Assembly (NCBI GenBank): GCA_947624945.1
Contig: CANQMJ010000062.1
Location: 1-13,565, forward strand
Origin: an uncultured Clostridia bacterium
Lineage (GTDB): Bacteria > Bacillota > Clostridia > Oscillospirales > CAG-272
DNA length: 13,565 nucleotides
Reading direction: 5' to 3'
In this document: positions 1 through 6,603 of the stretch, one piece after another
Layout: every line of letters starts with the position of its first letter
How positions within the stretch are numbered: position 1 is the first letter of the stretch
Notes under the pieces: model-generated
What the model was told of the DNA's origin: nothing
Seen by the model: only the letters and a program-made list of their open reading frames with translations
The model's database searches: none
Position numbers and translations under genes: made by a program

Positions 1-16
1 CCTCGGCATGCCGAGG
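1..16. repeat. 16-bp perfect inverted repeat at the window edge
   Basis: CCTCGGCATGCCGAGG is a perfect GC-rich palindrome. It could form the stem of an intrinsic terminator or be a DNA-binding site. No T-run follows on the plus strand, and the sequence before it lies outside the window, so a minus-strand terminator cannot be judged. It lies upstream of the promoter of the broken nitroreductase gene. Confidence 0.4.
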
Positions 17-66
17 GTAATAACCTAAAAATATTACTTCATTCTATGGGAATTTGCGAAAAAGGG

Positions 67-95
67 TTGACATTACCGCTTTTTCTAATTATTCT
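67..95 (+). promoter_or_regulatory. Probable sigma-A promoter of the nitroreductase pseudogene
   Basis: TTGACA (67-72) is followed after 17 bp by TATTCT (90-95), which matches the -10 consensus at four of six positions. About 110 bp of leader separate it from the pseudogene start. The leader carries a GAGGAGG-like site near 155-162 and a two-codon ATG TAC TAA, then a clean GGAGGG (193-198) in front of the ATG at 206. The -35 box and spacing are seen directly; activity is inferred. Confidence 0.5.
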
Positions 96-205
96 GTTTT
101 AATTTTGCATGACAGGCGATAATATAGTAATTGCTTCTGTAATCCTCGCGTCAAGAGGAGGAATCACGGACGATGTACTAAAATAAAATGCCGGAGGGCT
201 ACCTT

Positions 206-724
206 ATGTCATTCTTAGAGCTTGCAAAATCAAGATTTCCGGTCAGATAATTTGACGAAAGACCTATCGAAAAGGAAAAGTTAGACCTAATTTTAGAGGC
301 AGGAAACGCAGCTCCAACCGGCTGAAACTATCAGCCGCAGAGAATCTACGTCATCAAGAGCGCGGATAAACTTGCAATTCTGAGCGAGCAGAGCAGATGC
401 ATTTTCGGCGCCAAGACTGTCCTGCTGTTCGCGTACAATGAAGACGAGGACTGGAAAAATCCGCTCGAGCGCGGCGTCCATTCAGGCGTGCAGGACGTCA
501 GCATCGTCGCGACTCATGTTATGCTTGAGGCATGGGAGCTCGGCATCGGGACATGCTGGGTGAACTATTTCGCCAATTCAAAACTCGAACGCGCGCTCGG
601 ATTTCCAGAAAATGAAAGAGCCGTACTGCTCATGCCGATAGGATATCCTGCCGCAGATGCGGAACCGCTTGCAAGGATGCACTATGTGTATAAAGAAATA
701 AACAAAACGGTGCGGTTCATTTGA
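206..724 (+). pseudogene. Nitroreductase-family protein, broken by two in-frame stop codons
   Basis: Reading from the ATG at 206, which sits 7 nt after GGAGGG, gives a 172-codon frame that reads as one FMN-dependent nitroreductase domain: an N-terminal SRFPVR-x-FDERPI segment, then AGNAAPTG-x-NYQPQRIYVI, and a C-terminal half with ELGIGTCWVNYF and PIGYP. These are typical of small clostridial nitroreductase-like proteins. Codon 15 is TAA (248-250), in the flavin-phosphate-binding VRxF motif, and codon 40 is TGA (323-325). The frame is otherwise uninterrupted and ends at a TGA at 722-724. TGA ends other genes here, so recoding is unlikely and the gene is a recent pseudogene. The part from 488 could still give a 78-residue piece, but that would lack the flavin-binding N-terminus. 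Confidence 0.85.
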
Positions 725-843
725 TTTTTCGACTGTCTTATCTTCCTTGAGTCGTCTTTAATGTATTATTGGGATTATTATTATATCGGCAGTTATGCTA
801 AACAGATGCTGCAAAAATACTCCGCCTAATCAGACATCCGGTA

Positions 844-1224
844 TCAATCTCCGACCGTTATGTCGACAGCCGCATCCGCCGCGCTCGCTGCGACACGGTA
901 CACAAGACTTGACGTAAGACCGTCAAAGCTTTTCGTTTTTCCTGCGTCAACGTACATCTCACGGATCGGCGTTTCGTCATTTTCTTCCGAATACAAAAAG
1001 ATCTTCACGCTGTCCTCGCCGTTGTTTTTCACCGAGATCTCGCAGCTGTTCGTTTTCAGCATTTCCGTTTCCATGAACATATGCTCGTTGCCTGCGTCGC
1101 CCTTGAGTCTGACCGTGCCGTTCCGGCTCAGGTCGTGATAATCGCCGCTTTTTATTTCGCCTATGTTTTTCCCGGTGTCCGTGACGGCGAAATCAATATG
1201 TTCAACTGTAAATATCCAAACCAC
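844..1224 (-). CDS. Unidentified 126-residue protein or C-terminal fragment, probable beta-sandwich
   Basis: This minus-strand frame reads as a real protein: alternating hydrophobic and polar strands (for example VKIFLYSEEND and REMYVDAGKTKSFDGL) ending in VDITVGD, like a carbohydrate-binding or Ig-like beta-sandwich. I do not recognise a family. The only start in frame is a GTG at 1224 just after an in-frame TGA, with no good ribosome binding site, and no signal peptide is visible. It may therefore be the C-terminal remnant of a larger secreted protein. The overlapping plus-strand frame looks less protein-like and was discarded. The stretch appears richer in G and C than the glycan operon. 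It lies next to a decayed gene start at 1314, which fits a remnant region. Confidence 0.45.
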   Translation of the reverse strand: MVWIFTVEHIDFAVTDTGKNIGEIKSGDYHDLSRNGTVRLKGDAGNEHMFMETEMLKTNSCEISVKNNGEDSVKIFLYSEENDETPIREMYVDAGKTKSFDGLTSSLVYRVAASAADAAVDITVGD

Positions 1225-1243
1225 TCAATATTTCCCTAACTGG

Positions 1244-1271
1244 TTGATTTTTTCCGTTTTTCGGGTATTCA
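1244..1271 (+). promoter_or_regulatory. Promoter-like element, left copy of a repeated gene start
   Basis: TTGATT (1244-1249), a 16-bp spacer and TATTCA (1266-1271) form a weak promoter. The spacer ends in TTTTTCGGG, nearly the same as the spacer of the promoter at 13483-13511. Both are followed by a ribosome binding site and the codons for M-T-E-T-E. The shared promoter-to-start block marks them as two copies of one repeated gene family. This copy has a weaker -35 box and a shorter spacer. Confidence 0.35.
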
Positions 1272-1311
1272 AAAAAAGAATGTGAATATGAATATCAAGG
1301 GGGTGTGATGA

Positions 1312-1509
1312 CTATGACCGAGACTGAATTCTAAAAAAGTATATGCGACGCATCTTCCGCGACAACATCCCGCTTGCGACATAATCCACGCCGTCGAGGG
1401 TAAAGAACAGCTTTCCACCCGTGATAAAATGCATTTTTCTCATATCTGCCTGCTTTGGACCGGTCGCGGGATAGGCATCTGCGCCATATTGTGGTGTCAT
1501 GTCAGGCAC
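1312..1509 (-). pseudogene. Open minus-strand segment, possible gene remnant of unknown family
   Basis: The minus-strand frame is open from about 1568 (after an in-frame TGA) down to 1312 and has protein-like content, including ADMRKMHFITGG and KLFFTLDGVDYVASG. There is no credible start codon or ribosome binding site; the only nearby start is a GTG at 1509. The last part overlaps the plus-strand gene stub at 1314, so the end of the frame is probably not native. I do not recognise the family. It may be an internal piece of a larger gene left between the glycan operon and the left flank, or a chance open frame. Confidence 0.2.
1314..1334 (+). pseudogene. Decayed start of a repeated gene (M-T-E-T-E-F-stop)
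   Basis: ATG ACC GAG ACT GAA TTC TAA follows AGGGGGTGTGATGACT. The first four codons match the start of the gene at 13534 exactly, and the fifth is synonymous. After GAATTC the sequence leaves the family and stops at once. This looks like the 5' stub of a truncated copy. Starts of this kind occur in clostridial Rpn/PD-(D/E)XK nuclease-transposase family proteins, but five residues cannot prove that. From 1335 to 1597 there is no convincing complete gene, only the open minus-strand stretch listed separately. Confidence 0.4.
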
Positions 1510-1597
1510 ATCCGCGCGTGTTTGCTGCCGTACAAGCTCTGTGTGTGGGAATCGCCGCTTGAGAATTCAACAGAACAAAATTGTTGTGTAATCAATA

Positions 1598-2338
1598 CTA
1601 CATTCGTTCGCCCCCAGTTAAGTTTATATTTATGCCGTTCATATATGCAGCTCCGTCGGAAAGTAAAAATCTGAGTGAACCGACAACTTCGTCTACTCCC
1701 ACATTTCTTTTCATCGGGTTTGACTGCGCAGTCATTTCTATTATTCTCGGATCAACTTCAGACAAAAACTTCGTTTCTATCATGCTCGGTGAGAGTCCGT
1801 TTATTGTAATTCCGGTGCCGGCGTATTCGCTTGCAGCGCTTTTTACAAGTCCCAAAAGAGCATACTTCTCTATTAAATAGTTACTCATATATTTCGGAGG
1901 TGTACCTATTGTATAAGCTGTCAGCATTGCCGCTATGCGCCCGAATTTTGCTCTGGACATTCCCGGGCAAAAAGCTTTTAAGATCTGCGCAAAAGAATTA
2001 ACTTGAATATTTAATTCCTTTGAGGTCTTTCCCCAGTCAAAATTCTTGATACGCATATATTCAAACTTTTGCGCAGCCAAATGCAGAATATGTGTTGGAA
2101 CAATGCATTCGGATTTCAGATCATTTATCCATCTGTCGGTGTCTTCTGTCGATGATAAATCGCACCTTGAAAGCTTTACATTCAAATTTTTAAATTCCGA
2201 TTGCAGTTCTTTCAACTTGCTGTCGTTTGAAAAATACTGGCAGTATGCCGTTACTTTTTCGCCGTCTTTTTCAAGCTCTTTTAGAAATACCGTGCCTATA
2301 TCCGAAGACGCTCCTGTTATTATATACGTTTTCATCAT
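1598..2338 (-). CDS. Short-chain dehydrogenase/reductase, FabG-like (acyl-ACP reductase candidate)
   Basis: This 246-residue protein has the length and layout of a classical SDR: TGASSDIG nucleotide-binding motif at 8-15, an HLAA strand end at 86-89 in place of NNAG, Asn114 of the catalytic tetrad, and YxxxK as Tyr154-Leu-Ile-Glu-Lys158. The catalytic serine expected 13-14 residues before the tyrosine is not there; that stretch reads Thr140-Ala141-Tyr142, so Thr140 may substitute. The C-terminal MNGININLTGG matches the usual end of the fold. The start codon overlaps the MaoC stop codon (ATGATGA arrangement), so translation is probably coupled. With ACP and MaoC just upstream, the likely job is reduction of an ACP- or CoA-bound oxoacyl group for glycan decoration (inference). 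It is the last gene of the operon. Confidence 0.85.
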   Translation of the reverse strand: MMKTYIITGASSDIGTVFLKELEKDGEKVTAYCQYFSNDSKLKELQSEFKNLNVKLSRCDLSSTEDTDRWINDLKSECIVPTHILHLAAQKFEYMRIKNFDWGKTSKELNIQVNSFAQILKAFCPGMSRAKFGRIAAMLTAYTIGTPPKYMSNYLIEKYALLGLVKSAASEYAGTGITINGLSPSMIETKFLSEVDPRIIEMTAQSNPMKRNVGVDEVVGSLRFLLSDGAAYMNGININLTGGERM

Positions 2339-2760
2339 TCGCGCACCCCCGTAATAAGTGTAGCACGGGATACTCGTTCCCCTCGCTGATTCTCTATGTA
2401 TGCCTTAATTTTGATACGCTTAAAGCGCTCGTCGACTTCCGCGACCTTGCCGGTCACGGTAAGTTCATCTCCCACATATACGGGCGCTGTCCATGCTACA
2501 TCGCACTCATGAAAAAGACATTTTTCACCGGGGAGATATACCCCAACAAGAGTTGAATAGAATGATGCGGTACACATTCCGTAAACTAAACAGTCAGTGT
2601 ACCCCCCCCCCCCGAATTTTTTGACATATTCAGGGTCGATATGCATGGGGTTTACATCCCCCGTCATGTCCCGAAAGTTATCCTGAATACCCTGAGTTAC
2701 CGTCACCTTAAAGCTCTCTGTAAGTCCGGGTTTGAGGTCATAAAGAGTGTATTTGTTCAT
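2335..2760 (-). CDS. MaoC-like (R)-hydratase/dehydratase with an in-frame G12 tract
   Basis: This 141-residue protein is the size of a single hot-dog MaoC domain. It carries the hydratase-2 signature GDVNPMH (34-40) with the catalytic pair Asp35 and His40, followed by a YGMCTAS helix (60-66). The family adds or removes water on (R)-3-hydroxyacyl/enoyl thioesters. Its position directly after ACP and before an SDR suggests it works on an ACP-bound short acyl group. GGAG lies 6 nt before the ATG at 2760, and the gene starts 12 bp after the ACP stop. Codons 50-53 are four GGG codons forming a pure run of 12 G on the coding strand. One G fewer gives a TAG after five further codons, and one G more gives a TGA after two. 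As sequenced the gene is intact (ON). Confidence 0.88.
   Translation of the reverse strand: MNKYTLYDLKPGLTESFKVTVTQGIQDNFRDMTGDVNPMHIDPEYVKKFGGGGYTDCLVYGMCTASFYSTLVGVYLPGEKCLFHECDVAWTAPVYVGDELTVTGKVAEVDERFKRIKIKAYIENQRGERVSRATLITGVRE
2602..2613 (-). repeat. Homopolymer tract: 12 G on the coding strand of the MaoC gene
   Basis: Twelve consecutive C on the plus strand, read as Gly-Gly-Gly-Gly in the MaoC gene (residues 50-53). Any change that is not a multiple of three stops translation within a few codons, before most of the hot-dog fold is made. A tract this long is prone to slipped-strand mispairing. Confidence 0.9.
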
Positions 2761-2772
2761 CTTTGTCTCCGA

Positions 2773-3021
2773 TTATGTGCGGTCGAGGTGTTTGATCAGT
2801 GCGTCAATAAATTCTCCGACATTCTTCGAACCGGATATCTCCGAAAGTGTGAATCGTATTCCGAATTCTCTCTCGATATCGCTTATCAAACTCAAATGCG
2901 AAAGGCTGTCCCATTCCTCGACGTCAGCGGCGGTGGTCTGCTCTGTCAGCTCGACCTCGTCGTTGTCAAAAACGTCGCGAGCGATCTCTGTGATCTTCTT
3001 AAGTATTTCGTTTCGTTCCAT
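2773..3021 (-). CDS. Acyl carrier protein
   Basis: This 82-residue acidic helical protein has the phosphopantetheine site Glu-Trp-Asp-Ser39-Leu-Ser-His-Leu. The DSL motif opens helix II, as in type II acyl carrier and peptidyl carrier proteins. Ser39 would carry the 4'-phosphopantetheine arm and hold the acyl group as a thioester. GGAG stands about 10 nt before the ATG, and the gene begins 6 bp after the FkbH-like stop. It is a dedicated carrier, not the fatty-acid ACP: it sits directly behind an FkbH-like HAD protein, the usual partner that charges an ACP, and ahead of MaoC and SDR genes that could modify the bound group. No ketosynthase is nearby, so chain extension on this ACP is not expected. 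Confidence 0.92.
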   Translation of the reverse strand: MERNEILKKITEIARDVFDNDEVELTEQTTAADVEEWDSLSHLSLISDIEREFGIRFTLSEISGSKNVGEFIDALIKHLDRT

Positions 3022-3027
3022 TTTATT

Positions 3028-4746
3028 TTACTCCTTAATATAGATTTTCTTTTCTTTGTATTTACTTACGTCCATGACGTAATTGTTTTCGGATATCTCC
3101 TCGAAACCCATAACCTTGTATATGTCTTTTACCATCGCATTTTTAGGAGTTGGGATATACTCGCCGTAAACACGCTTATATCCGCGTTTTTTTGCCTCGC
3201 GCATAAAGCCGTTGACGATGTATTCCTCCATTCCCCGTTTCAGAACGCGGCAGCTCATCAGCCATGTGTCGATGAAAAGTTCTTCCTCGTTTTTCTTCTT
3301 CATGATGACCACGCCGACTAAGCCGTGATCGCCGAATTTATCGCGGAGGGTGTAGTAAAGAGTCACATAATTCGGGTCGTTTGCGATGCTCTGGATATCC
3401 GCATCGGTATAACGGACGGTGCGCAGGTTGAATTGATTCGAGCGCTGTGTGAGTTGGGCTATTCTTGAATATTTAGATTCCTCAAACGGCTTTGCCTCGC
3501 CTATCATCTCAAGGCTTTCAAGGTAACCGTCTATGGATTCAAACGACATCATCAGCTTTGTCCGCTCAAATTCAGCCTGATAGAGCTTTGTGCGGTCCGA
3601 GCCTGCGCCGGTGAACGAGGCAGTCTCGAAATAGTTCTGTTCCTGCAAATAGCCGAGATACAGCGCGGGGTCTTCGGGTAACTCAGGGACTTCAATTTCT
3701 GGTATCATCTGCCGAACAAGATTTCGCTCGAACGGATTGTCGTCGATGAACACTATCGAGTCCATACCAATGTTCAGGGTCTTCTGAATAAGGCGAATAT
3801 TCGAGGCTTTGTCATCCCAGTTTGCAACGAAAAGCGCGATGTCCAAGAGCCGCAGGATCATCTCGTCGTGTTCCTCAAACGGCTTTTTAGCAGTATCCTC
3901 GTTGTTTTTGCTGCATACGCATAGGATTATTCCGCATTCTTTAAGCTGTTTGAGCCATCGCTGGAAGTCGGTGAAAACATGTCCCCTGCCGAGCTCGCCG
4001 ATCTCAATGTTGTCCATCCCGTCGTCGCCGATTACTCCGCCCCAAAGGGTGTTGTCAAGGTCGAGTACGACGCATTTCTTGATCCTTCCTGCAAGCGCCT
4101 TCTGGACATCGATAACAGCTTTCGCGACATATGGCAGTGCGTCGGTCGAAACGCTCATCTTTGCATTGTAGTAAAGCGGCGCGTCATAAAATGCAGATGT
4201 TCCGAGGCGAACCTGAACGGATAAAAGATCGATCGGGTAAATGTCTTTGCGCTGCTCCATTGCCTCGGCAAGCATAAAATTCAGCTTGCGGATTTGATAG
4301 ACGAACGCAGAATCCACCTTGCAGGAGTAATTTCCGAGTGACTTGTCGTCGACCTCTGTGAAATTCATTTGCAGGATATTTGCCTTGCAATGCTGCGCGA
4401 TGAGATCCCAGTACATCGTGATTTTTTGCATTATGGACGATGCAAAGCCGGAACGCGCCTCGAGAGGCAGATCCAAAAATTCTTCATAGAGTTTGTCCGT
4501 TGCGAGCCACAAAAGTATGCTGTCCGGCTCGAAGCCGTATACTTCAGAGGTCGGGTCAAGAAGCTGTGCTTCGATTTGGTTGTAGTCGGTGTCGTAGACC
4601 TCGAGCGGGAGATATTCAAACGCTGCGAAACCACGGACAGCAACAGCAAGAAATTGCGTGGAAATGTCGCCCAATATGGCAAGGCGACGAGGTGTGCCGT
4701 CGACCGCTTGTTTTGATTTTTTTCTTAAATCTTTGAATGAATACAT
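3028..4746 (-). CDS. FkbH-like HAD-superfamily (subfamily IIIC) protein with C-terminal GNAT-like domain
   Basis: About 572 residues from the ATG at 4746; an in-frame GTG at 4758 would add four. The N-terminal ~200 residues resemble the SGNH-like part of BF1531/FkbH proteins. The HAD core follows with Asp229-Leu-Asp-Asn-Thr (motif I), VCSKNN near 277-282 (motif II) and IDDNPFERN near 334-342 (motif III/IV). The end (from about 410) looks like an acetyltransferase-type domain with LTQRSNQFNLRT and DKFGDHGLVGV. In FkbH and relatives this architecture dephosphorylates a 1,3-bisphosphoglycerate-derived group and loads glyceryl onto an ACP. The ACP gene follows directly, which supports a similar loading role here; the actual acyl group is unknown. 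I prefer the ATG because it lies 1 nt after the previous stop and about 7 nt after a GGA; the GTG has no visible binding site. Confidence 0.88.
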   Translation of the reverse strand: MYSFKDLRKKSKQAVDGTPRRLAILGDISTQFLAVAVRGFAAFEYLPLEVYDTDYNQIEAQLLDPTSEVYGFEPDSILLWLATDKLYEEFLDLPLEARSGFASSIMQKITMYWDLIAQHCKANILQMNFTEVDDKSLGNYSCKVDSAFVYQIRKLNFMLAEAMEQRKDIYPIDLLSVQVRLGTSAFYDAPLYYNAKMSVSTDALPYVAKAVIDVQKALAGRIKKCVVLDLDNTLWGGVIGDDGMDNIEIGELGRGHVFTDFQRWLKQLKECGIILCVCSKNNEDTAKKPFEEHDEMILRLLDIALFVANWDDKASNIRLIQKTLNIGMDSIVFIDDNPFERNLVRQMIPEIEVPELPEDPALYLGYLQEQNYFETASFTGAGSDRTKLYQAEFERTKLMMSFESIDGYLESLEMIGEAKPFEESKYSRIAQLTQRSNQFNLRTVRYTDADIQSIANDPNYVTLYYTLRDKFGDHGLVGVVIMKKKNEEELFIDTWLMSCRVLKRGMEEYIVNGFMREAKKRGYKRVYGEYIPTPKNAMVKDIYKVMGFEEISENNYVMDVSKYKEKKIYIKE

Positions 4747-4747
4747 A

Positions 4748-5923
4748 TCATTTTCCACACATACTCATTATTATCTTTTTGGTTGAATGCTTGAGTGACA
4801 TATATATCCTTTTGACTTTGTTTGAGCCTTCTAAACTCCAAACGACTTTGCTGAAGGGTTTTTTATTAAGTTTTTCAAAGAAATCGTCTCTTTTCGGATT
4901 AAGTTTTACCCGGTTAAGAATCATTGGATTTCCGGCTGTCGCCTCCTCAACAGTGCGCTTCTCGACCACAAAATTATCCGAGGCTTTCTCCAAAAGGAAA
5001 TCCCCTTTTGGTGAATTAACCAATGCCAAAGATACTCCGAATTTTTCTTCTTCATCTGTAAACTTCAGTCCCCAGAAATCCCCCATAGAAATATCTGCAA
5101 TTCTAGGAAATGTTTTGTATTTGCAGCCTTCACATGATTTCCGGATATGAATTCTCAACGAAACAAACGAATTTACCCAAGGATCCGTTATTCTGTTTCC
5201 GTAATATTCTTTTCCGTTCTTAAATCTGACCAAAGTACCGAGATTTGTCCATCCTTTTGATTTGTTTTTCAGATGGACCTCCGCCACCTCGGACTTATAT
5301 TTTTGCTCAAGCTCCTCAATAAACTTTCTGAAAACCATTGGCGAGTTTATTCCCAGACATATAAAATCAACAGAATACAAATTGGGATATTTTTCACCCA
5401 CAAAGCCGTATAGAGCACTCACCTGACATGGCGCGCCGCAGAAAAGCACCTTTTCACCACTGTCCAGCAATTTCTTGACTTGCCTGTATATTCCTTCTGT
5501 ATCGCTCTGAAAATATTTTGTACGCATTATTTTTTTCAGACCGTCATAGCCGTTTGCAATATAGTGATGTGCGCCTTTCCAGTCATCGTCATATACGCAG
5601 CCCACTATATACCCGCCGTCTCTCAGGAATGCATCTGCAAGACCGTAATATAACGCTCCGGACGTACTGTTATATCGAATGCTTTTGTCTTTGTGGTATA
5701 CTTTATAGACCTTTGGCTCATTATAGTTTTCGGGCGACGCATAATGACATTTCAACGCCGGACAAGCTCTTTCACACAAACCACATTTAATACATGCGTC
5801 GCTGTTTATTGTCGGAAACCAAAAGCCTTCATTGTCAATTTCGTATGTTATCGCATTAACAGGGCATATATCGCCGCAAGCCTTACAGCCTACGCAATCA
5901 AGTTTTGAAACTTTATCGATCAT
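4748..5923 (-). CDS. FrhB/FdhB-type iron-sulfur oxidoreductase (coenzyme F420 hydrogenase/dehydrogenase beta-subunit family)
   Basis: About 391 residues. The N-terminus has two ferredoxin-type 4Fe-4S motifs: CVGCKACGDICP (Cys10, 13, 16, 20) and CIKCGLCERACP (Cys44, 47, 50, 54). The FrhB/FdhB N- and C-terminal domains follow, with FCGAPCQVSAL and a later CEGCKYK pair ahead of a DISMGDFWG motif. The family transfers electrons, often through flavin, and stand-alone members like this recur in Firmicutes and Bacteroidetes surface-glycan clusters, frequently beside polysaccharide pyruvyl transferases, as here. Its substrate in that setting is not known. The ATG at 5923 overlaps the previous stop (ATGA). 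A GTG at 5932, only 4 nt after GGAGG, is the alternative and would add three residues. Confidence 0.87.
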   Translation of the reverse strand: MIDKVSKLDCVGCKACGDICPVNAITYEIDNEGFWFPTINSDACIKCGLCERACPALKCHYASPENYNEPKVYKVYHKDKSIRYNSTSGALYYGLADAFLRDGGYIVGCVYDDDWKGAHHYIANGYDGLKKIMRTKYFQSDTEGIYRQVKKLLDSGEKVLFCGAPCQVSALYGFVGEKYPNLYSVDFICLGINSPMVFRKFIEELEQKYKSEVAEVHLKNKSKGWTNLGTLVRFKNGKEYYGNRITDPWVNSFVSLRIHIRKSCEGCKYKTFPRIADISMGDFWGLKFTDEEEKFGVSLALVNSPKGDFLLEKASDNFVVEKRTVEEATAGNPMILNRVKLNPKRDDFFEKLNKKPFSKVVWSLEGSNKVKRIYMSLKHSTKKIIMSMCGK

Positions 5924-6573
5924 GATTTCCACTTGACCTCCAGCGCCGATCTTGCCGGACTTCCCACTGCCATAGTTCCCGGGCGAATCCTGCCCGCTAC
6001 TAAAGAGCCGGCAGAAATAACAGCTCCGTCGCCTATCTTGCTTCCGCGGATTATCGTGCTTTTAAGTCCTATCCAAACATGATCGCCTATTGTAACGGGG
6101 CGCAGCGGGTTAGTCTGATTGCCGTTGTCATCCAAAAGCGGGTGGTGATCGGAATCGTATATAAATACTTCGCGGGAAATCAGCACCTCTTTCCCTATGT
6201 TGATTTCTTTTGCAGCCAATATGACTGCATCTGAATTTATGTATGCCTCCCCGACAGTAACTGCCGCATCTTTTTTTATTTCAATCGTGGCTTTATAGCA
6301 AAGCTTTGTATCCCCAAATATTTCAAGCCTTGCCCCTTTTGACATTCTCACATAAGCTTCTGCTTTAGAATGTTTAGGAAGATAGTAGTTAACATGAAAA
6401 TGCCCGTCGTGTAAAATAATTTTTGCGCCTTTTTCGATATCCAGCGATGCGTGTTTATACGGCATCAAATATCCTTTGCCCTGTCTTTCAACTTTTCTGC
6501 TGAAAAAGTTATACCAGACAAACTTTGGCAAACTGATTTTAGTTAAAAACTCCATTTTGCTCTTTATGCCCAT
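5920..6573 (-). CDS. Left-handed beta-helix acyltransferase, second of a tandem pair
   Basis: 217 residues from the ATG at 6573, which has GAGG 6 nt upstream and aligns with the start of the neighbouring paralogue; a TTG at 6585 is a poorer choice. The C-terminal two thirds show hexapeptide repeats (IGDHVWIGLKSTIIRGSKIGDGAVISAGSLV) and the closing MAVGSPAR of the WbbJ/maltose-acetyltransferase group. YDSDHHPLLDD holds the likely catalytic histidine. The family transfers acetyl or similar groups from CoA to sugar hydroxyls or amines. The N-terminal segment KISLPKFVWYNFFSRKVER is shared almost exactly with the upstream paralogue, at DNA level too. Where the paralogue has a G9 tract, this gene has CGCCCGGGA, so it lacks the slippery site. 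Confidence 0.9.
   Translation of the reverse strand: MGIKSKMEFLTKISLPKFVWYNFFSRKVERQGKGYLMPYKHASLDIEKGAKIILHDGHFHVNYYLPKHSKAEAYVRMSKGARLEIFGDTKLCYKATIEIKKDAAVTVGEAYINSDAVILAAKEINIGKEVLISREVFIYDSDHHPLLDDNGNQTNPLRPVTIGDHVWIGLKSTIIRGSKIGDGAVISAGSLVAGRIRPGTMAVGSPARSALEVKWKS
6482..6530 (-). repeat. 49-bp exact repeat within the paired acyltransferase genes (copy 1)
   Basis: Positions 6482-6530 and 7166-7214 are identical over 49 bp, in the same orientation and at the matching place near the 5' ends of the two acyltransferase genes. The surrounding DNA is clearly diverged. This is a local island of identity inside two paralogues, spaced 684 bp apart. Confidence 0.85.
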
Positions 6574-6603
6574 AATTGACCTCAATTCAAATAATATGTT
6601 TCA

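Noticed and set aside
173..181. Two-codon leader ORF (ATG TAC TAA) behind a GAGGAGG site upstream of the nitroreductase
   Set aside because: Too short to support as a regulatory peptide; may be chance.
206..325. Stop-codon reassignment (TGA as Trp, TAA as a sense codon) in the nitroreductase
   Set aside because: TGA and TAA end most other genes here at sensible positions and Trp is encoded by TGG, so a pseudogene is the simpler reading.
1326..1568. Segment bounded by two GAATTC sites, suggesting a ligated fragment
   Set aside because: GAATTC occurs several more times in the window (for example in the ACP and aldo/keto reductase genes), so the pair is probably coincidental.
1560..1597. Terminator for the glycan operon
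   Set aside because: Only a weak AT-rich repeat (AACA/TGTT) and no T-run; not enough to call.
2641..3321. Long plus-strand frame of 226 codons
   Set aside because: It is the shadow of the MaoC, ACP and FkbH-like genes, whose motifs are clear on the minus strand.
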